From Eonycteris spelaea (taxonomy: Eukaryota; Chordata; Mammalia; Chiroptera; Pteropodidae), in NCBI GenBank assembly GCA_003508835.1, contig PUFA01000072.1, forward strand, positions 124,001-188,000: a DNA stretch of 64,000 nt. The letters are read 5' to 3'. Each line of letters begins with the position of its first letter. The first letter of the stretch is position 1. Positions 1 to 40,600 of the stretch are shown here, in pieces. The translations under genes were made by a program, and so were the position numbers. Below the pieces are notes generated by a model. The model saw only the letters and a program-made list of their open reading frames with translations. It was not told the origin of the DNA and searched no databases.

Positions 1-118
1 ACATTAGGAGATTAATTCTCAGGAGAAAAGTTCTGGATATAATGGCTCAGTTTCCTGGGTTGGTTTGGTTTGGCCAGATAAAGCCAATAATGTCAAGAAA
101 GGTAAATAGCAGGCTCTC
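1..118 (+). repeat. Left arm of ~100 bp inverted repeat
   Basis: This arm is closely matched by the reverse complement of 1780-1912. Shared blocks include TCTGGATATAATGGCTCAGT and GGCCAGATAAAGCCAATAAT. Similarity is roughly 85-90% by eye over about 95 bases, with a 10-13 base insertion in the right arm. The first visible EFCAB3 exon lies between the arms. I do not recognise the family: it may be two copies of an unnamed interspersed repeat in opposite orientation, or the ends of a larger element. The left arm may continue beyond the window edge. Confidence 0.75.
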
Positions 119-1180
119 TCTTTGGGGAGACTTGATGGTGGGAAGAAATGAGCCTTATCAGAATTCTTGAGGGTGCCACCCCAGGTTCCTTCCTGCCTCT
201 TCTCCCATTTAATGGCATCATGGAAGAAGCATTCTGTCCCACTTGTCTCACAGCTGCTTTTCTTCTAGCTTTGTCTATAGTTCTGTGTCTTGCAAGTGCT
301 GTTCTGACCTAGATACAGTATTTAAGTCTCTGGGTTTCTCATGTGTTTACATTAGCTTCTCAGATATCAACTATTTTCTTCAAATTTTTCTGGTCTTGGT
401 CCCCTCTACATCCCAATTATTGTCTTCTAGTATGCATACTGATCCCCCTTTGCTTTCTTCCTTGGGTCACATTTATAATTCTCCCAGCAGATTTAGTCAT
501 TAAAGGAACGGCTCCTATGTACTAGGCTCTGTGCCAAGTCCTAAGGACACAAAAACAAAAACAGGTCACAGCCCTTGTCCACAAAGAGCTTATGGTCCAA
601 CTGAGGAGACAGGTACATAACCAAAATAATTTTGATAATGTGATAAATGTATGCAAAAGGTGCTGAGGGGCCATTTTGCCAAGACTGAGGTTTCCTGGAG
701 AACGACCTAAGCTGGACGAGTATGGGAGGAGTGACAAGCACACCACCTCAAATGGTTGGTTCCAAAGAAATACTCCTTAAAACAAAAAACAGAGCAAGTC
801 CTTCTCTCCCTATTCCAACTCTGAGCATCTGTCTACATAGTCTCTCCATAACTTTCTTTACATGTCATTGGTCTGAGTTTGGAAAAGATGCTGCCATATT
901 TGAGCCCTGGTTCTTTTTGTAATATCCCTTTCCTACATGTCACTCTTGGAGTGGAATACCTTGAAAGAAATAGAGATATTTATCTCACTGAAAGATTTAC
1001 CCTTTATTCTAACATATTCACCTAAAACAAAATGAATCCAGTTCCAAAGCAAACCAGTATCTCTAGTTTTCTAAATCATAGAAGTTCCAGACTGCCATGT
1101 TATTTTAATAATTCACAACTTTTATCAGTTATTATGATTTTTATGTTACTTCCTCTGTATCTGATTCAAATGTTTTACAG
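119..1180. other. EFCAB3 intron, no further exon recognised
   Basis: This is non-coding sequence upstream of the first recognised exon. Short open frames here look like chance. The stretch at about 505-650 resembles an old L2/MIR-type repeat on the minus strand (CTAGGCTCTGTGCCAAG followed by a CCTTGTCCACAAAGAGCTTA-like block). I looked for the EF-hand exon that should precede the 1181 exon and did not find it, so it probably lies to the left of the window. Confidence 0.5.
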
Positions 1181-30460
<29,280 letters not shown>

Positions 30461-31060
30461 AATTTCTACATTTTCTAAGCAGCTCATTGCAAACTACTTT
30501 TTCACAGATATCGAAATTATGGTTTCCTCCTTTTGTCTAGTACATTCTTAGCAACTAAAAATGTTGACATCTTTTGAATTCTGACCAGTAAAAAAGTTTA
30601 AGTCATAATACGGTTTCCTCGTTCTTACCAGTAGAGGCCATTCTGTTATTTCCCTAGCAACCAGCTGTGCTCTGCTGCCCCCACCTGGCTCAAAACTGCC
30701 TGGGCAGAAGAAACGCTGAAAGCAGGCACTTAGCAGATGCCGGGCTGCCCTTTTGAGCTCCTACAGGCCCCCCCAGCAATAAGCATCTGGGTTGATGTGA
30801 CTGTGAGTGGCATTAGATTTTTTATTATTTGTGAAAGTGGCCAAAGGCAGCGAATAACAATAACCTTCAGTTTCAAGGAATAATACCATCCCCCAGGGAA
30901 CCTTGATTAAATTTGGGTGTTCCTAACGCTCCTTAGCCACACATCTTCAGACTATTCTCTTGCAATACTCTTAAAAATAGCTGATCTCATCTATTACACT
31001 TGTTGTTTGTAGTTCTTTAATACATTTAATAAAGAATCACATGTATAAATATTACAAGTT
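30461..31060 (+). other. EFCAB3: EFCAB3 3' UTR
   Basis: Sequence from the stop codon to shortly after the AATAAA at 31028. Cleavage is expected about 10-30 bases after the signal. A GT-rich stretch (GTTTGGGGGTTGTAATTGTT, about 31058-31077) lies where the downstream element should be. Confidence 0.75.
31028..31033 (+). terminator. EFCAB3 polyadenylation signal AATAAA
   Basis: A canonical AATAAA about 570 bases after the stop, followed within 40 bases by a G/T-rich element. No competing canonical signal was noticed closer to the stop. Confidence 0.75.
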
Positions 31061-31694
31061 TGGGGGTTGTAATTGTTTTATCATGGAAAAATATACATAA
31101 AACTTACTATTTTAATTGTTTAAGTACATATCACCCACTACATTTTTTTCTTTTTAGAAAAAGGAAGTGACATGTCCCATATTAATGGGAAGAGGGCTTA
31201 TTATGTAAAATTATAACATTCCAGGAAAAAAGTCATGAAGATAGTGAAGGTTCCCAAAACTGTTTAAGGAAACAGTCTTGAAGTAATTTTGTGTTACATT
31301 GTCTATTCTAAACCCTCTGAATATATTTGCTACTCCTAATATTATGATGTCAGGGAAAAGAACTAACTTTATAAATAAGTGACCATGTTTTCTGACCAAA
31401 AAACAAGATTTATGGTTTGACAAGAGATTTTTGTTGTTGTTGGGGGAGGGAGGGATGGCTGCTAGTGTAACAGGCAATCTAAGAGATATAATTTGGATGC
31501 CAAAATATTAGAATTCCTAGAGTATTCTCTTGGATCAATGTGGTAATAAAACAGAATATTTTTTATGTAGATCTGTCCTGGAAATCTAGGAGAGTAATAA
31601 AAACGTACAGTAATAAATTCTTTCTAATAAATTGTCACAAAATTAGTAACAGTATAAATTGGCATCTCTCTGATGGAATACCATATAGAAACAG

Positions 31695-31830
31695 GTATGC
31701 GGTCATTCATTCACCAATTATTTATTGAGTTGCATACTGTGTGCTGAACCCTGTTCTAGGATCTAGATATACAACAGTGAACAAACAGATAAAATGCCCT
31801 GACCTCACAGAGCTTAGTAATGGAGCTAAT
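31695..31830 (-). mobile_element. L2 LINE 3' end fragment
   Basis: TTCATTCACCAATTATTTAT, TTCTAGGATCTAGATATACA and CAGTGAACAAACAGATAAAA are the reverse complement of the L2 3' terminus. Confidence 0.8.
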
Positions 31831-32400
31831 TATAACCATTGACTCAGCACTTCCACTTCTAGAAATTATTCCTAAAAAAATAATCATGAATGTACAAAAT
31901 GATTTAGTTATAAGGATGTTTATCATGCTGAATTTTTAAGAGACTTAAAATAGCCTAAATGTCCAATAAATCAAGATACAGCTATACAAAAAAGTCATTA
32001 AAATGACGTAAATATTTCAAACAAAAGAATGATATTCACAAACTATTAAGTTTTAAAGCAGGCTACAGCTGCTAAGAGGTATTAGAGAACTTTATGGATT
32101 AGTTCTAAAACTTTAAGTATGATCATGATTGCACAAATACAGATTTTTATGAAAACTCATCAAACTGAATACTTAAAGTGGATGAACTGTGTGTAAATTA
32201 TACCTCAGTGAAGCTGTAAAAGGGAGGGCACAAAGCAGTTTGTTCGGAAAATAACTTAAAAGTTATTTCTATAAATAAATTAGAAAAAGCACTGGAAGGA
32301 TATAAACCAAAGTTTAATGGGTTAAATTAAGGATAGGATGGGGTATTTTCTTTTGTCTTACCTATACCTTCTAAATGTTCTACAATAAACATTTATTTTT
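31830..32400 (+). mobile_element. L1 LINE 3' fragment (old)
   Basis: GACTCAGCACTTCCACTTCT, then a TAGCCTAAATGTCCAATAAA block and AAATTATACCTCAGTGAAGC near the end, followed by an A-rich tract. Indels are numerous. Confidence 0.75.
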
Positions 32401-34079
32401 CAATGAGAAAAAAAAACAGAAAAACTTTTAAAATTAAAGTTGTTAAACCAGCTTATTCAATTGTCTGGGGCTACTACAAATGCTGTCCAGATTCTGTGAA
32501 ACCTTAAGGAGAGCAAATTAGGACACCAGGGTGCCTTCCTTAGCCCTTCAGTTCCAGAGCACAAGCTTACACCAACCAGAATTTCCACTGATTGGAACTG
32601 AAAGAAAAGCAATTAACTAACTACCCCCGTCCCAGGTTGACACCTAAGGCAATAATAATCCAGACTGAGAGTTCTTAACCTTTTACTTCCTTTGAACCCA
32701 TGCCACCCAGTGAGCTAGAAGAGTTCTCACTACTCACCAGCAGAGGGACCCTTAGCTCCTCTGAAACGCAGTGCGGCTGAAGTCCGCTGTAAAATCCGGT
32801 AATACAGAGGACCCACAGTCACGTCTTCCAAATTTCTTCCGAAAAATTATTTTAGGTGCTTTAAAAAATGAAGAAAAGTGAGTTGAACAGGTCAACCAAG
32901 GTAATGATGTCAAAGTTACTTTTCGGATGCTTTAGCACAGTTCATAAATAAGGTCCAAGTTGTTTGACATTTTAAATGACTCTCTTGCAACTGTGTAAGT
33001 AACTTCAAGTGAAGACAGAGTGTGCTCTTTTCAAGAAAATAGCAGTGGGACTATTGATTGGGAGCACTAACAGCTTTTGGTGTGGGAAGGGAAAAAAAAA
33101 GCCTGTAAATGAGAGAACAAGATGCTAAGAATAAATATAAATCAACCATCATATCTGCAAGCAGCTGGCCTTGAGAAAAGCTAAAATCCTCATATTATTT
33201 GGAAAGGTGGTTTTGTTCAAATATTTCAAAAGATCATGACAATGGCAAAAGTATTTTGTCATCAAATAAAGTACAAGTTCTTCACTATCGTTTTGATTCG
33301 CTCATGTATTCTTTGTGAGTAGAAAATGTTCGGGGGTTGCTCACATTTCTTAGGAAGGGTATAGAATCTCTCATTACTCCCCTTAGTTTTGCATACAGAA
33401 AGAATCTGCAGTAGAGTAAATTAACACTGGTTATCAGGGTGCTAAGTCTAGTATTGCACTATTCAAATACCTAATTAACCCTTTTCTTCTCTTCTTCCAA
33501 ATAGTAGTCATCACCCTCCTGGAAGTCTTCTCAACCAACCTTACTTTATGTTAAAAGTATACTTTCTCCTAGATTCTTTTAAGAATCACTGTAATTATTG
33601 AAATTATAAATGTAAGACTGAAATGTATTTTATATAACAAACTATGTGTATTACAATTTTAACTGTGCAAAGGAGTTCATGTATGAATAATTTTAAAAAG
33701 TAAATGGTTATAAACTTTTTTAAAACATAGCCTTTATTATCTCATTTGATCTGATGGGTAAACTGTGTCCTCGTAATTCATTTCATATCCTCACCCCAGA
33801 AAAAGTGTGGAGATACATGGATATATAGACATACACATACATGTATGTCTATATATATCATAAAATGTATGTTACATAGCTTTCCCCACTATGAAAAGCT
33901 GACTAAAGAAACTTGAAAATTGCCCTATTTCTTCACGCTGCGTGCTATCTTCTTTAATTCTTCTAGCCATCGGCTCTACAGTGGAACTAGGTATCCTTAA
34001 TTTTTAAAGAGACTCAAGAGTTTTCCCGTTTTTACACAGGAAACACTATTGAAAGAAGGCTCAAATGGAAGGTCTCCCA

Positions 34080-34600
34080 CTTTCTCGCCGGCGTGCATGC
34101 CCACCGGTGCCTCCTCAGGGAGAAGCGACTCGGGGGCGAAATTCCGCCGACGTGCCCCGCTTCCCCCAGAGACCCCTTCTCAGCTCAGGGCCCGCCCCAC
34201 CCGACGGCGCCCCACCCGACCGCCCGCGGCGCCCCACTCGACCGCTGGCAGCCTGGGCCGCCCCGCCTCCGTCTTTTCCCGCCCAGACCCTGCGCCTTCA
34301 GGGGGGGCGTGGTCCCGCAGGAAGTTCTCGCGTTATAGAAAGGTTGACATTTCCGGCTCCGGTGTCATGGCCGGCTCCTACCCTGAAGGCGTGCCCACTG
34401 TGGCCGGCGGGAAGAGGCAGCAGTTCGGGACTCCCTCCTGAGCGATCCGGCGCGCATCTTCCACCACAATGCCTGGTAACCGCCCCCCCTTGCGCGGCCT
34501 GCGGCTCGCCCTCTGTCCTGTCGCCCCGGAGCGCTCCGAGAAGCCCCTGACCGCCGACTACTCGAGGCGCTGGGCTCCCGCGGGAGAGGTGCTCCTAGGC
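34080..34600 (+). promoter_or_regulatory. METTL2 CpG-island promoter
   Basis: A sharp rise in G+C and CpG density is visible against AT-rich flanks, with runs such as CCCACCCGACGGCGCCCCAC and CGCCCGCGGCGCCCCAC. It covers the METTL2 start codon (34367) and first donor. No TATA box is evident, as expected for a housekeeping gene. Open frames that cross it in several phases reflect base composition and are not separate genes. Confidence 0.88.
34367..34475 (+). CDS. METTL2A: METTL2 exon 1, one-base deletion
   Basis: It starts at ATG with GTGTCATGG context and reads [21 protein letters not shown]. The frame then shifts, and the conserved [13 protein letters not shown] follows in the phase needed for exon 2. 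The donor is CCTG/GTAAC. Length is 109 bases where 110 is expected. The shift sits in GACTCCCTCCTGAG (about 34428-34441). No other ATG in the second frame lies between the upstream stop (34336-34338) and the shift. Confidence 0.9.
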
Positions 34601-37600
34601 CAGCGACTCACCCTGCTGGAACGTAAAGCCTCTAAGCTTCGCGTTTGATTTTCCCAGGGACAATGTGGAGTGGTCGGAAGAGCAAGCCGCGGCAGCGGAG
34701 AGGAAAGTCAGAGAGAACAGTACCCAGCGGGTGTGCCAGGAGAAGCAAGGTGCGCCCGGGGTGCGGGGGCGGAGCGGCTTTCAATGGTACCCACCGCCAG
34801 TATTCCACCGGGCGCGCTCTCCCAGAGGCCAGAGAACCGAGACCGCCAAGAGCCTGTGTTACTGGACTAATACAGAACTCGGGGGTAGAACGGGAGGCGG
34901 AGGGAATGTGCAAGGATGGAAAAGGGCTACACCGTAAAATCTTGGTAGGGCATAGAGGGTGTTTTCGTTTGGGTTGGTAATAATTTCTAGTTTTTAGTTA
35001 TGTTAACCAGACCCACATTATGGCTGCCCTGTGGGAACCGCCACACGATTGGCTTAGAGGATGAACTTTCTATTTCTACATGAGAGCACTTTGCCTGAGG
35101 AACTGTTGCCATTGACGCTAATCCAAGTGTTAAGATTCTAAATGTTGTTAGGGGAGGGGGCTAGTGATTGGTGAATTATGTGTATTTTCCTTATTTAATG
35201 GCTGCAAGGATTTAGGGTTTCTCCCAAGGAAAGATGGATGAAGTAGAATGAAGATAAATCTGACCAAATAAAAAGAGGCCGCTTCTGAAGAGGTGGATGA
35301 TTTCACTGTAAAATATCTTTGGTTACTAAAACTAGAACTGGTTGAGCCTATGTCCTGAGAGACGATTGAAGATAGGACTAGAAATTAGAAAATAGTACTC
35401 ACTGAAAGAGTTCTGTACAACAATTAGATTTCAGTTGCAAAATATTACTTTTCACAGTTTGGCAGATAATCAAAGCAAGTTAAAGTTGAAAGGGATTTTG
35501 AAAATCATGTAGTCCAATATCCTCTTTTTACAGTTAAAGAAACTTGGACCACAGGACATTAAGTGCCATACCCAGAGGTAAGCAGTTAGTAGCAGTGGTA
35601 ACACTAAACTCCAATTACTTAGTTTTTTATTTCTTTGCTACACTAGTCAAGGTCCTGTATTAGCAAAGAGCAGAAACCTAAAATCTTGGACTACCTTGAT
35701 CACTTTAAATGAGAGATTTTTTTAAAAAAGCAGTCCATACTTCTGTAGTATCTCCTGCCCTGTCATGAAAACTCTTAACATTAGAATTTTCTAATAGTTA
35801 AGAGTCATCCAAAGATTTGGGAGAAAAATTGATAGGTCCAGAAATCGGACTCCATGGAAGAACAAGATATAGAGGGAATTCAAGTATGTTAGGTTGTAGG
35901 ACTAAGGGATCTTCAGCTCTCAGGCTATGGTTCTACTTGAGGATGCTTTTAGTATAAAATGGCATTCAGCAAAGCAGGAAGATAATTTACATTAGATATA
36001 AATAAAATATTGAGAGGTGGTTCTTAAATTTTGTTTAAATATTTTCAGTTGATTATGACATCAATGCCCACAAATATTGGAATGACTTCTACAAAATCCA
36101 TGAAAATGGGTTTTTCAAGGACAGACATTGGCTTTTTACCGAATTCCCAGAGCTGGCACCTAGCCAAAACCAAAATGCCATGAAGGATTTGTTCTCAGAA
36201 AACAAAGGAAGTAAAGTGCCTGAATGTAAAAGAGAGCATGGACCTGGTTTAATAATAGAACAGCACCAGTGTTATTCAAACAGCCTTGGACATAAAACAC
36301 AGACCCTTCCTGTGGAAGAGAATGTAACTCAGAAACTGAGTCACTTGGAAATCTGTGCTGATGAGTTTCCTGGATCCTCAGCTACCTATCGAATACTCGA
36401 GGTAACCTTTTGTTGTCTTGGTAGTGGGGTTAGTGAAGTTGTTATATTTGGAATCCTCTCCATTTTTGAACCAATGAAATGCCTTAAATGTATACCAAGA
36501 TATCTAGCGGTCATGGCAAATAAAGATAGATCACCTGAGGTGCTGGGAACATATTGCATCCAAAAGTTGTAGGTCGTGCTATACCTGTCACAAGACAACT
36601 TCTGATACTTCTCTTCTAATAAAATTATAAAATAGAGAGTTCATTGCGATGGTGCCTGCTTCTCAGATATGGGAGAATTCTTATCTTTCAATTTTGAATG
36701 GTGGTGTAGAGGCAAGGCTAGAGATGTTTGGGTGCGTACTGTAATATAAATTCACAAGTGGTGGCTACGCACTCCACTGGGAGTTGATTCGTCTTAGGAT
36801 TGAGTCCTACGATATGACTTTATACTAATCCCTTATCCCCTTCCCTAAGCAAAACATGACTTTTACCTTTTTCTCTCTGCCTTGAAGTTTTTATGAGAAC
36901 TAATTGAAATAGTGTTTGTAAAGTGGCTTAAGAATGGTGTCTGACACATAGTAAGCCCTTAGCAAATGGTCACTTTTTGTTATTATCACACCCAGCACCA
37001 TATTTAGGGCAATGTAACCATGGCTGCCTTTCATGAATTTTTCAGTCCAATCTATTAGAAATGTTTTTCCATGATATAGTGGATTTCAGTAAGAAAGTAA
37101 TTCATCTACAGGATCATTGCTAGAATTCAAAAATTAAAAGCAACCTGTGCCCTTTTTTCCAGACCAGCTCCCTTCTGTTAATGAAAGCCCATGCTCTTGT
37201 CTTTTATGGCTACCTCTTTAAGGGTTCTTGAGGTCAGGGTCAGGAAATGTCATGGGTATTGTTTAGCTCTGGTCACTACCATCTTCCCTAAGATAATTAG
37301 GCAAGATTATATATTACTGATTATTTGTCTAGCTTCAAGGAATTCTTTGGAAAGTTCTGTGATTAATAGTTCATTTCTGTCTGCAGGTTGGTTGTGGTGT
37401 GGGAAACACAGTCTTTCCAGTTTTGCAAACTAACAAGTAAGTTTGTTATAAAGTTTATAGAACAGCAAAGAAGAGAAAATGGGAGGTTATCAGAAGTCTA
37501 ACTTGATCAATGTAATACTAGTTATTGGAGATTTAGATTTCTGCCTTACCTGTTTATGGATTGTTTTGATTTGATTTATAAGTTTCCTTTGTTGTCAGAG

Positions 37601-40600
37601 AAATTAGATTTAAAACTTGTTATATTGTTAATATATGGTGCTTTTGCTGTTTTAACTCTGCTACACAGGAAAGAGAATAGGCATAATCCAGTTTGTAATG
37701 TAATTTTCTGCTTTTTTTTCTGCCCATTTCAGTGACCCAGGACTCTTTGTTTACTGTTGTGATTTTTCTTCCACAGCTATAGAACTGGTCCAGGTAAGTG
37801 CAGTAGCTTCCTTCAGTGATTTTTCACTGATTGAAGGGAAAGGATCTCCTAAAAAATCAAGGTCTCTAGCTATTTTCTTATTGTAATATGGCCTGAAAGC
37901 AAAAGATTTGCTGAAACAGCCTAGAATAGAGGAAAGGGCCAAACATGAATATGGAATTTGCCAGCTGTGGAACTTTGGGCAGGTCTCTTGACCTCTCCAA
38001 ACTTATTTTTTAAGGATTGAAATGAAGTGATTATTTCACTCAGGGTTCTTTGAGTTATAGGTCACAGAAACATCTAGACAAACTCAAACAATAAAGTTTC
38101 TATCACAATACCTCCCTCAAGTTCATGCTGTCTTATCTCTCATTACCCAGTGTTCATTTTCCTTTTCTATTTGTTTTCTCTTTGTAGACTAACTTTGTGT
38201 AGTAGGTTTTTCCTGGTTTTGAACATGGCGCAGACATGCTTACCCCTCTTGGTCCCTTACAAGTCCACCTTGTTCAGTTCTCAGAACCGTGCCGGAATGA
38301 CTGGGTCCCTACTGCAGAGTCCTCAGAAAGAATCTGGTTGACCCAGCCAGGCTGATAATCTGTGTGTTCTTTTTGAATTTGCCGTGGCCAGTGAGGAACA
38401 AAGTCACATTTTTGGAGAAAAGAGATGTGGAAAACAGTTACCCTAAAATGTGTCTGTTATAATAAGTTAATTTTCCACATTCAGAGAAATAGATTTTCCT
38501 GGAGGATTCTGTGATCTGTGTAATATGCTATAGTTAGATTGGGCGTTGTTTTAAATCTTGCTTTTTTGATATGTTTTGTCTTTCTTTATGAGGTTTTTCT
38601 TTTCCCTTTTGATCACTTACCTTCCTGATTATTTTCCAGTCCTCACATCTAAGTCTCTACGTTGGAATAAAGAATGAAAAGAGGACGTGGTTCCATAGTA
38701 TAGCAGTTAGCACATCTGCTTTACACACAAAAGGTCCTGGGTTCACACTCCAGTGGAGCCACGGTCCATAGTCTACGGCCATGCCACCCTGAACAAGCCC
38801 AATGTCTGATCTCGGAAGCTAAGCAGAGTTGGGTCTGGTTAGTACTTGGATGGGAGACCACCTAGGAAGACCAGGTGCTGTAGGCATAAATAATAACAAT
38901 AATAAAACTTTTTTTAAAGAATGAAAGAGGAATTGGGAACATTTCATTTTAAAAGCACCAGTTAGATTCTGTAGGATCTTCACTAGAGTTGTTCATAATT
39001 CTTAGTTTTTGAGTAAGGATGCGAGTAAGGATGCGTGCCTTAGTGAAGTAACTGCTGTTAACACTTAAAGCAAAGTTAGCTTTCGTTGAAGCCCTGTGAA
39101 CATTTTCTAACATATGTGTCTCTCCTAACTACCTGTAGACAAATTCAGCATATGATCCTTCTCGGTGTTACGCTTTTGTTCACGATTTGTGTGATGAAGA
39201 TAAGAGCTACCCAGTTCCCAGGAATAGTCTTGATGTCATCATCCTCATATTTGTTCTTTCTGCAGTTGTTCCAGACAAGTAAGTTTGAGGTCCTTTAACC
39301 TGGATATTAGGGTTGGGCCCTAAATGGAAAGGATATTCTGATAGACAGGAGGAAGCCACTCCATTCAAGGTGATATAAGCGTCTCAACCATTTTCCTAAA
39401 TTCATCTTGAAGTCTAACTTCTGTTTCAGCGCTCTTCCCATTGACTGCAATGGTCAGTTCTTTTCATTTTTATGGTTTAATATCCCCCAAAGAATGGGGG
39501 AGCAGTCTTTAATGGACGTGTGGAGAAATTCCCTATTGATAATCTCATAGCACGCTGTTTTAGAACTGTGGGTGCCACCACTTGTAGGTAACATCTCATT
39601 ATTGGCCTTTTCAAATGCTTTAAGTAAGCTAGGTTTATTAACAACACAGAATTTACAGTGAAGCTTACCTCAGGTGTTCTCTGATCCTTAAGTTCTGTGA
39701 AAAACTGAGGTACAGTAGAATTCCATAAAATCAAGTTTGGGTAAAAGGAAATCCAATTGCTATACCCTAAAAATACTATTAAAGCCTCATAGCCTTCAAC
39801 AACCTGTCGTCCTGGTAAGATACTGTCTCAAGGAAGCAGTGTGGTTGGAGACCCAGGAGAGTGAGTGATCTAGCCCGGGTTTCCTCTAGAGTAGCATTGA
39901 GTCATCTGACCTGACAGAGATACTGTGAGGGTGCAATAAAGGCAGATGGAGGGCAGCACAAAGGGCCCAGCATGCTTCTCGGCATTAATAACTGCAGAAG
40001 TTTGAATGCTTCAAACTTCAAAACTGACCTAGACTGAAACAAAACATTAAAATTAATTGTTACTTGATATTTAAATAGACTTTCAAGTGGAGGTTTTTTT
40101 GTAAGTTTGTAGCGTTTACACTTCTGAATTTAGTAAAGCTGAAACCACTAAATCTCAATATGGAAAGTGTGGAAAGAAATGTGAAGCGCTCTGCCCATAG
40201 TTACTCATTTGCATACTATCACCATGTAAATTATGTGTTCTTGAGGCTCAGTCTTTATTTAACAAAATGGAAAGATCAAGTCTCTGCCCTCAAACAGTGG
40301 GCCTAGTGGGGCAGGCAGATGAGTCAGCTAGCAGTCCCACACCTGGTGAGGCGTGGGAGCACAGGGCAGAGGTAGCTTCCCCATGAGGTGATCCCAGGAG
40401 GAATAGGAAAGTGCGCCAGGCAGAGGGTATGTCACTTCCCTCACAGTGGAGCCCTAAGGCGGAAGCAGGTTATCCTCGGGCGTCTTCATACCAAAGGCAG
40501 TGGATTGAAGCCACAGTTGTGAGCAGGCAGCAGAAAGCACACAAGTTTGGATGTGTGCTTCCAATCTAACCGAAGCAAGGGCAGAGGATCTGAGATTTCA

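Larger units (their letters stand above)
31061..34048. other. EFCAB3-METTL2 intergenic interval
   Basis: About 3 kb without a recognised gene. It contains a minus-strand L1-type trace near 31080-31140, an L2 3' end (31695-31830) and an L1 fragment (31830-32400). The rest is unique AT-rich sequence up to the METTL2 CpG island. Confidence 0.6.
37794..39138. other. METTL2 intron 5
   Basis: It carries the hybrid SINE (38669-38932), a weak MIR trace near 37930-38030 and a 13-bp direct duplication of GAGTAAGGATGCG near 39011-39036. No exon is seen. Confidence 0.55.

Noticed and set aside
34049..34550. Long overlapping open frames (up to 161 codons) in the CpG island as a separate gene
   Set aside because: They follow from high G+C around METTL2 exon 1. 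One of them simply contains the METTL2 start in frame, and the others run through splice sites.
38689..38761. Functional tRNA-Val(UAC) gene
   Set aside because: It lies inside a retroposed hybrid element with target duplications and has stem and B-box mismatches.
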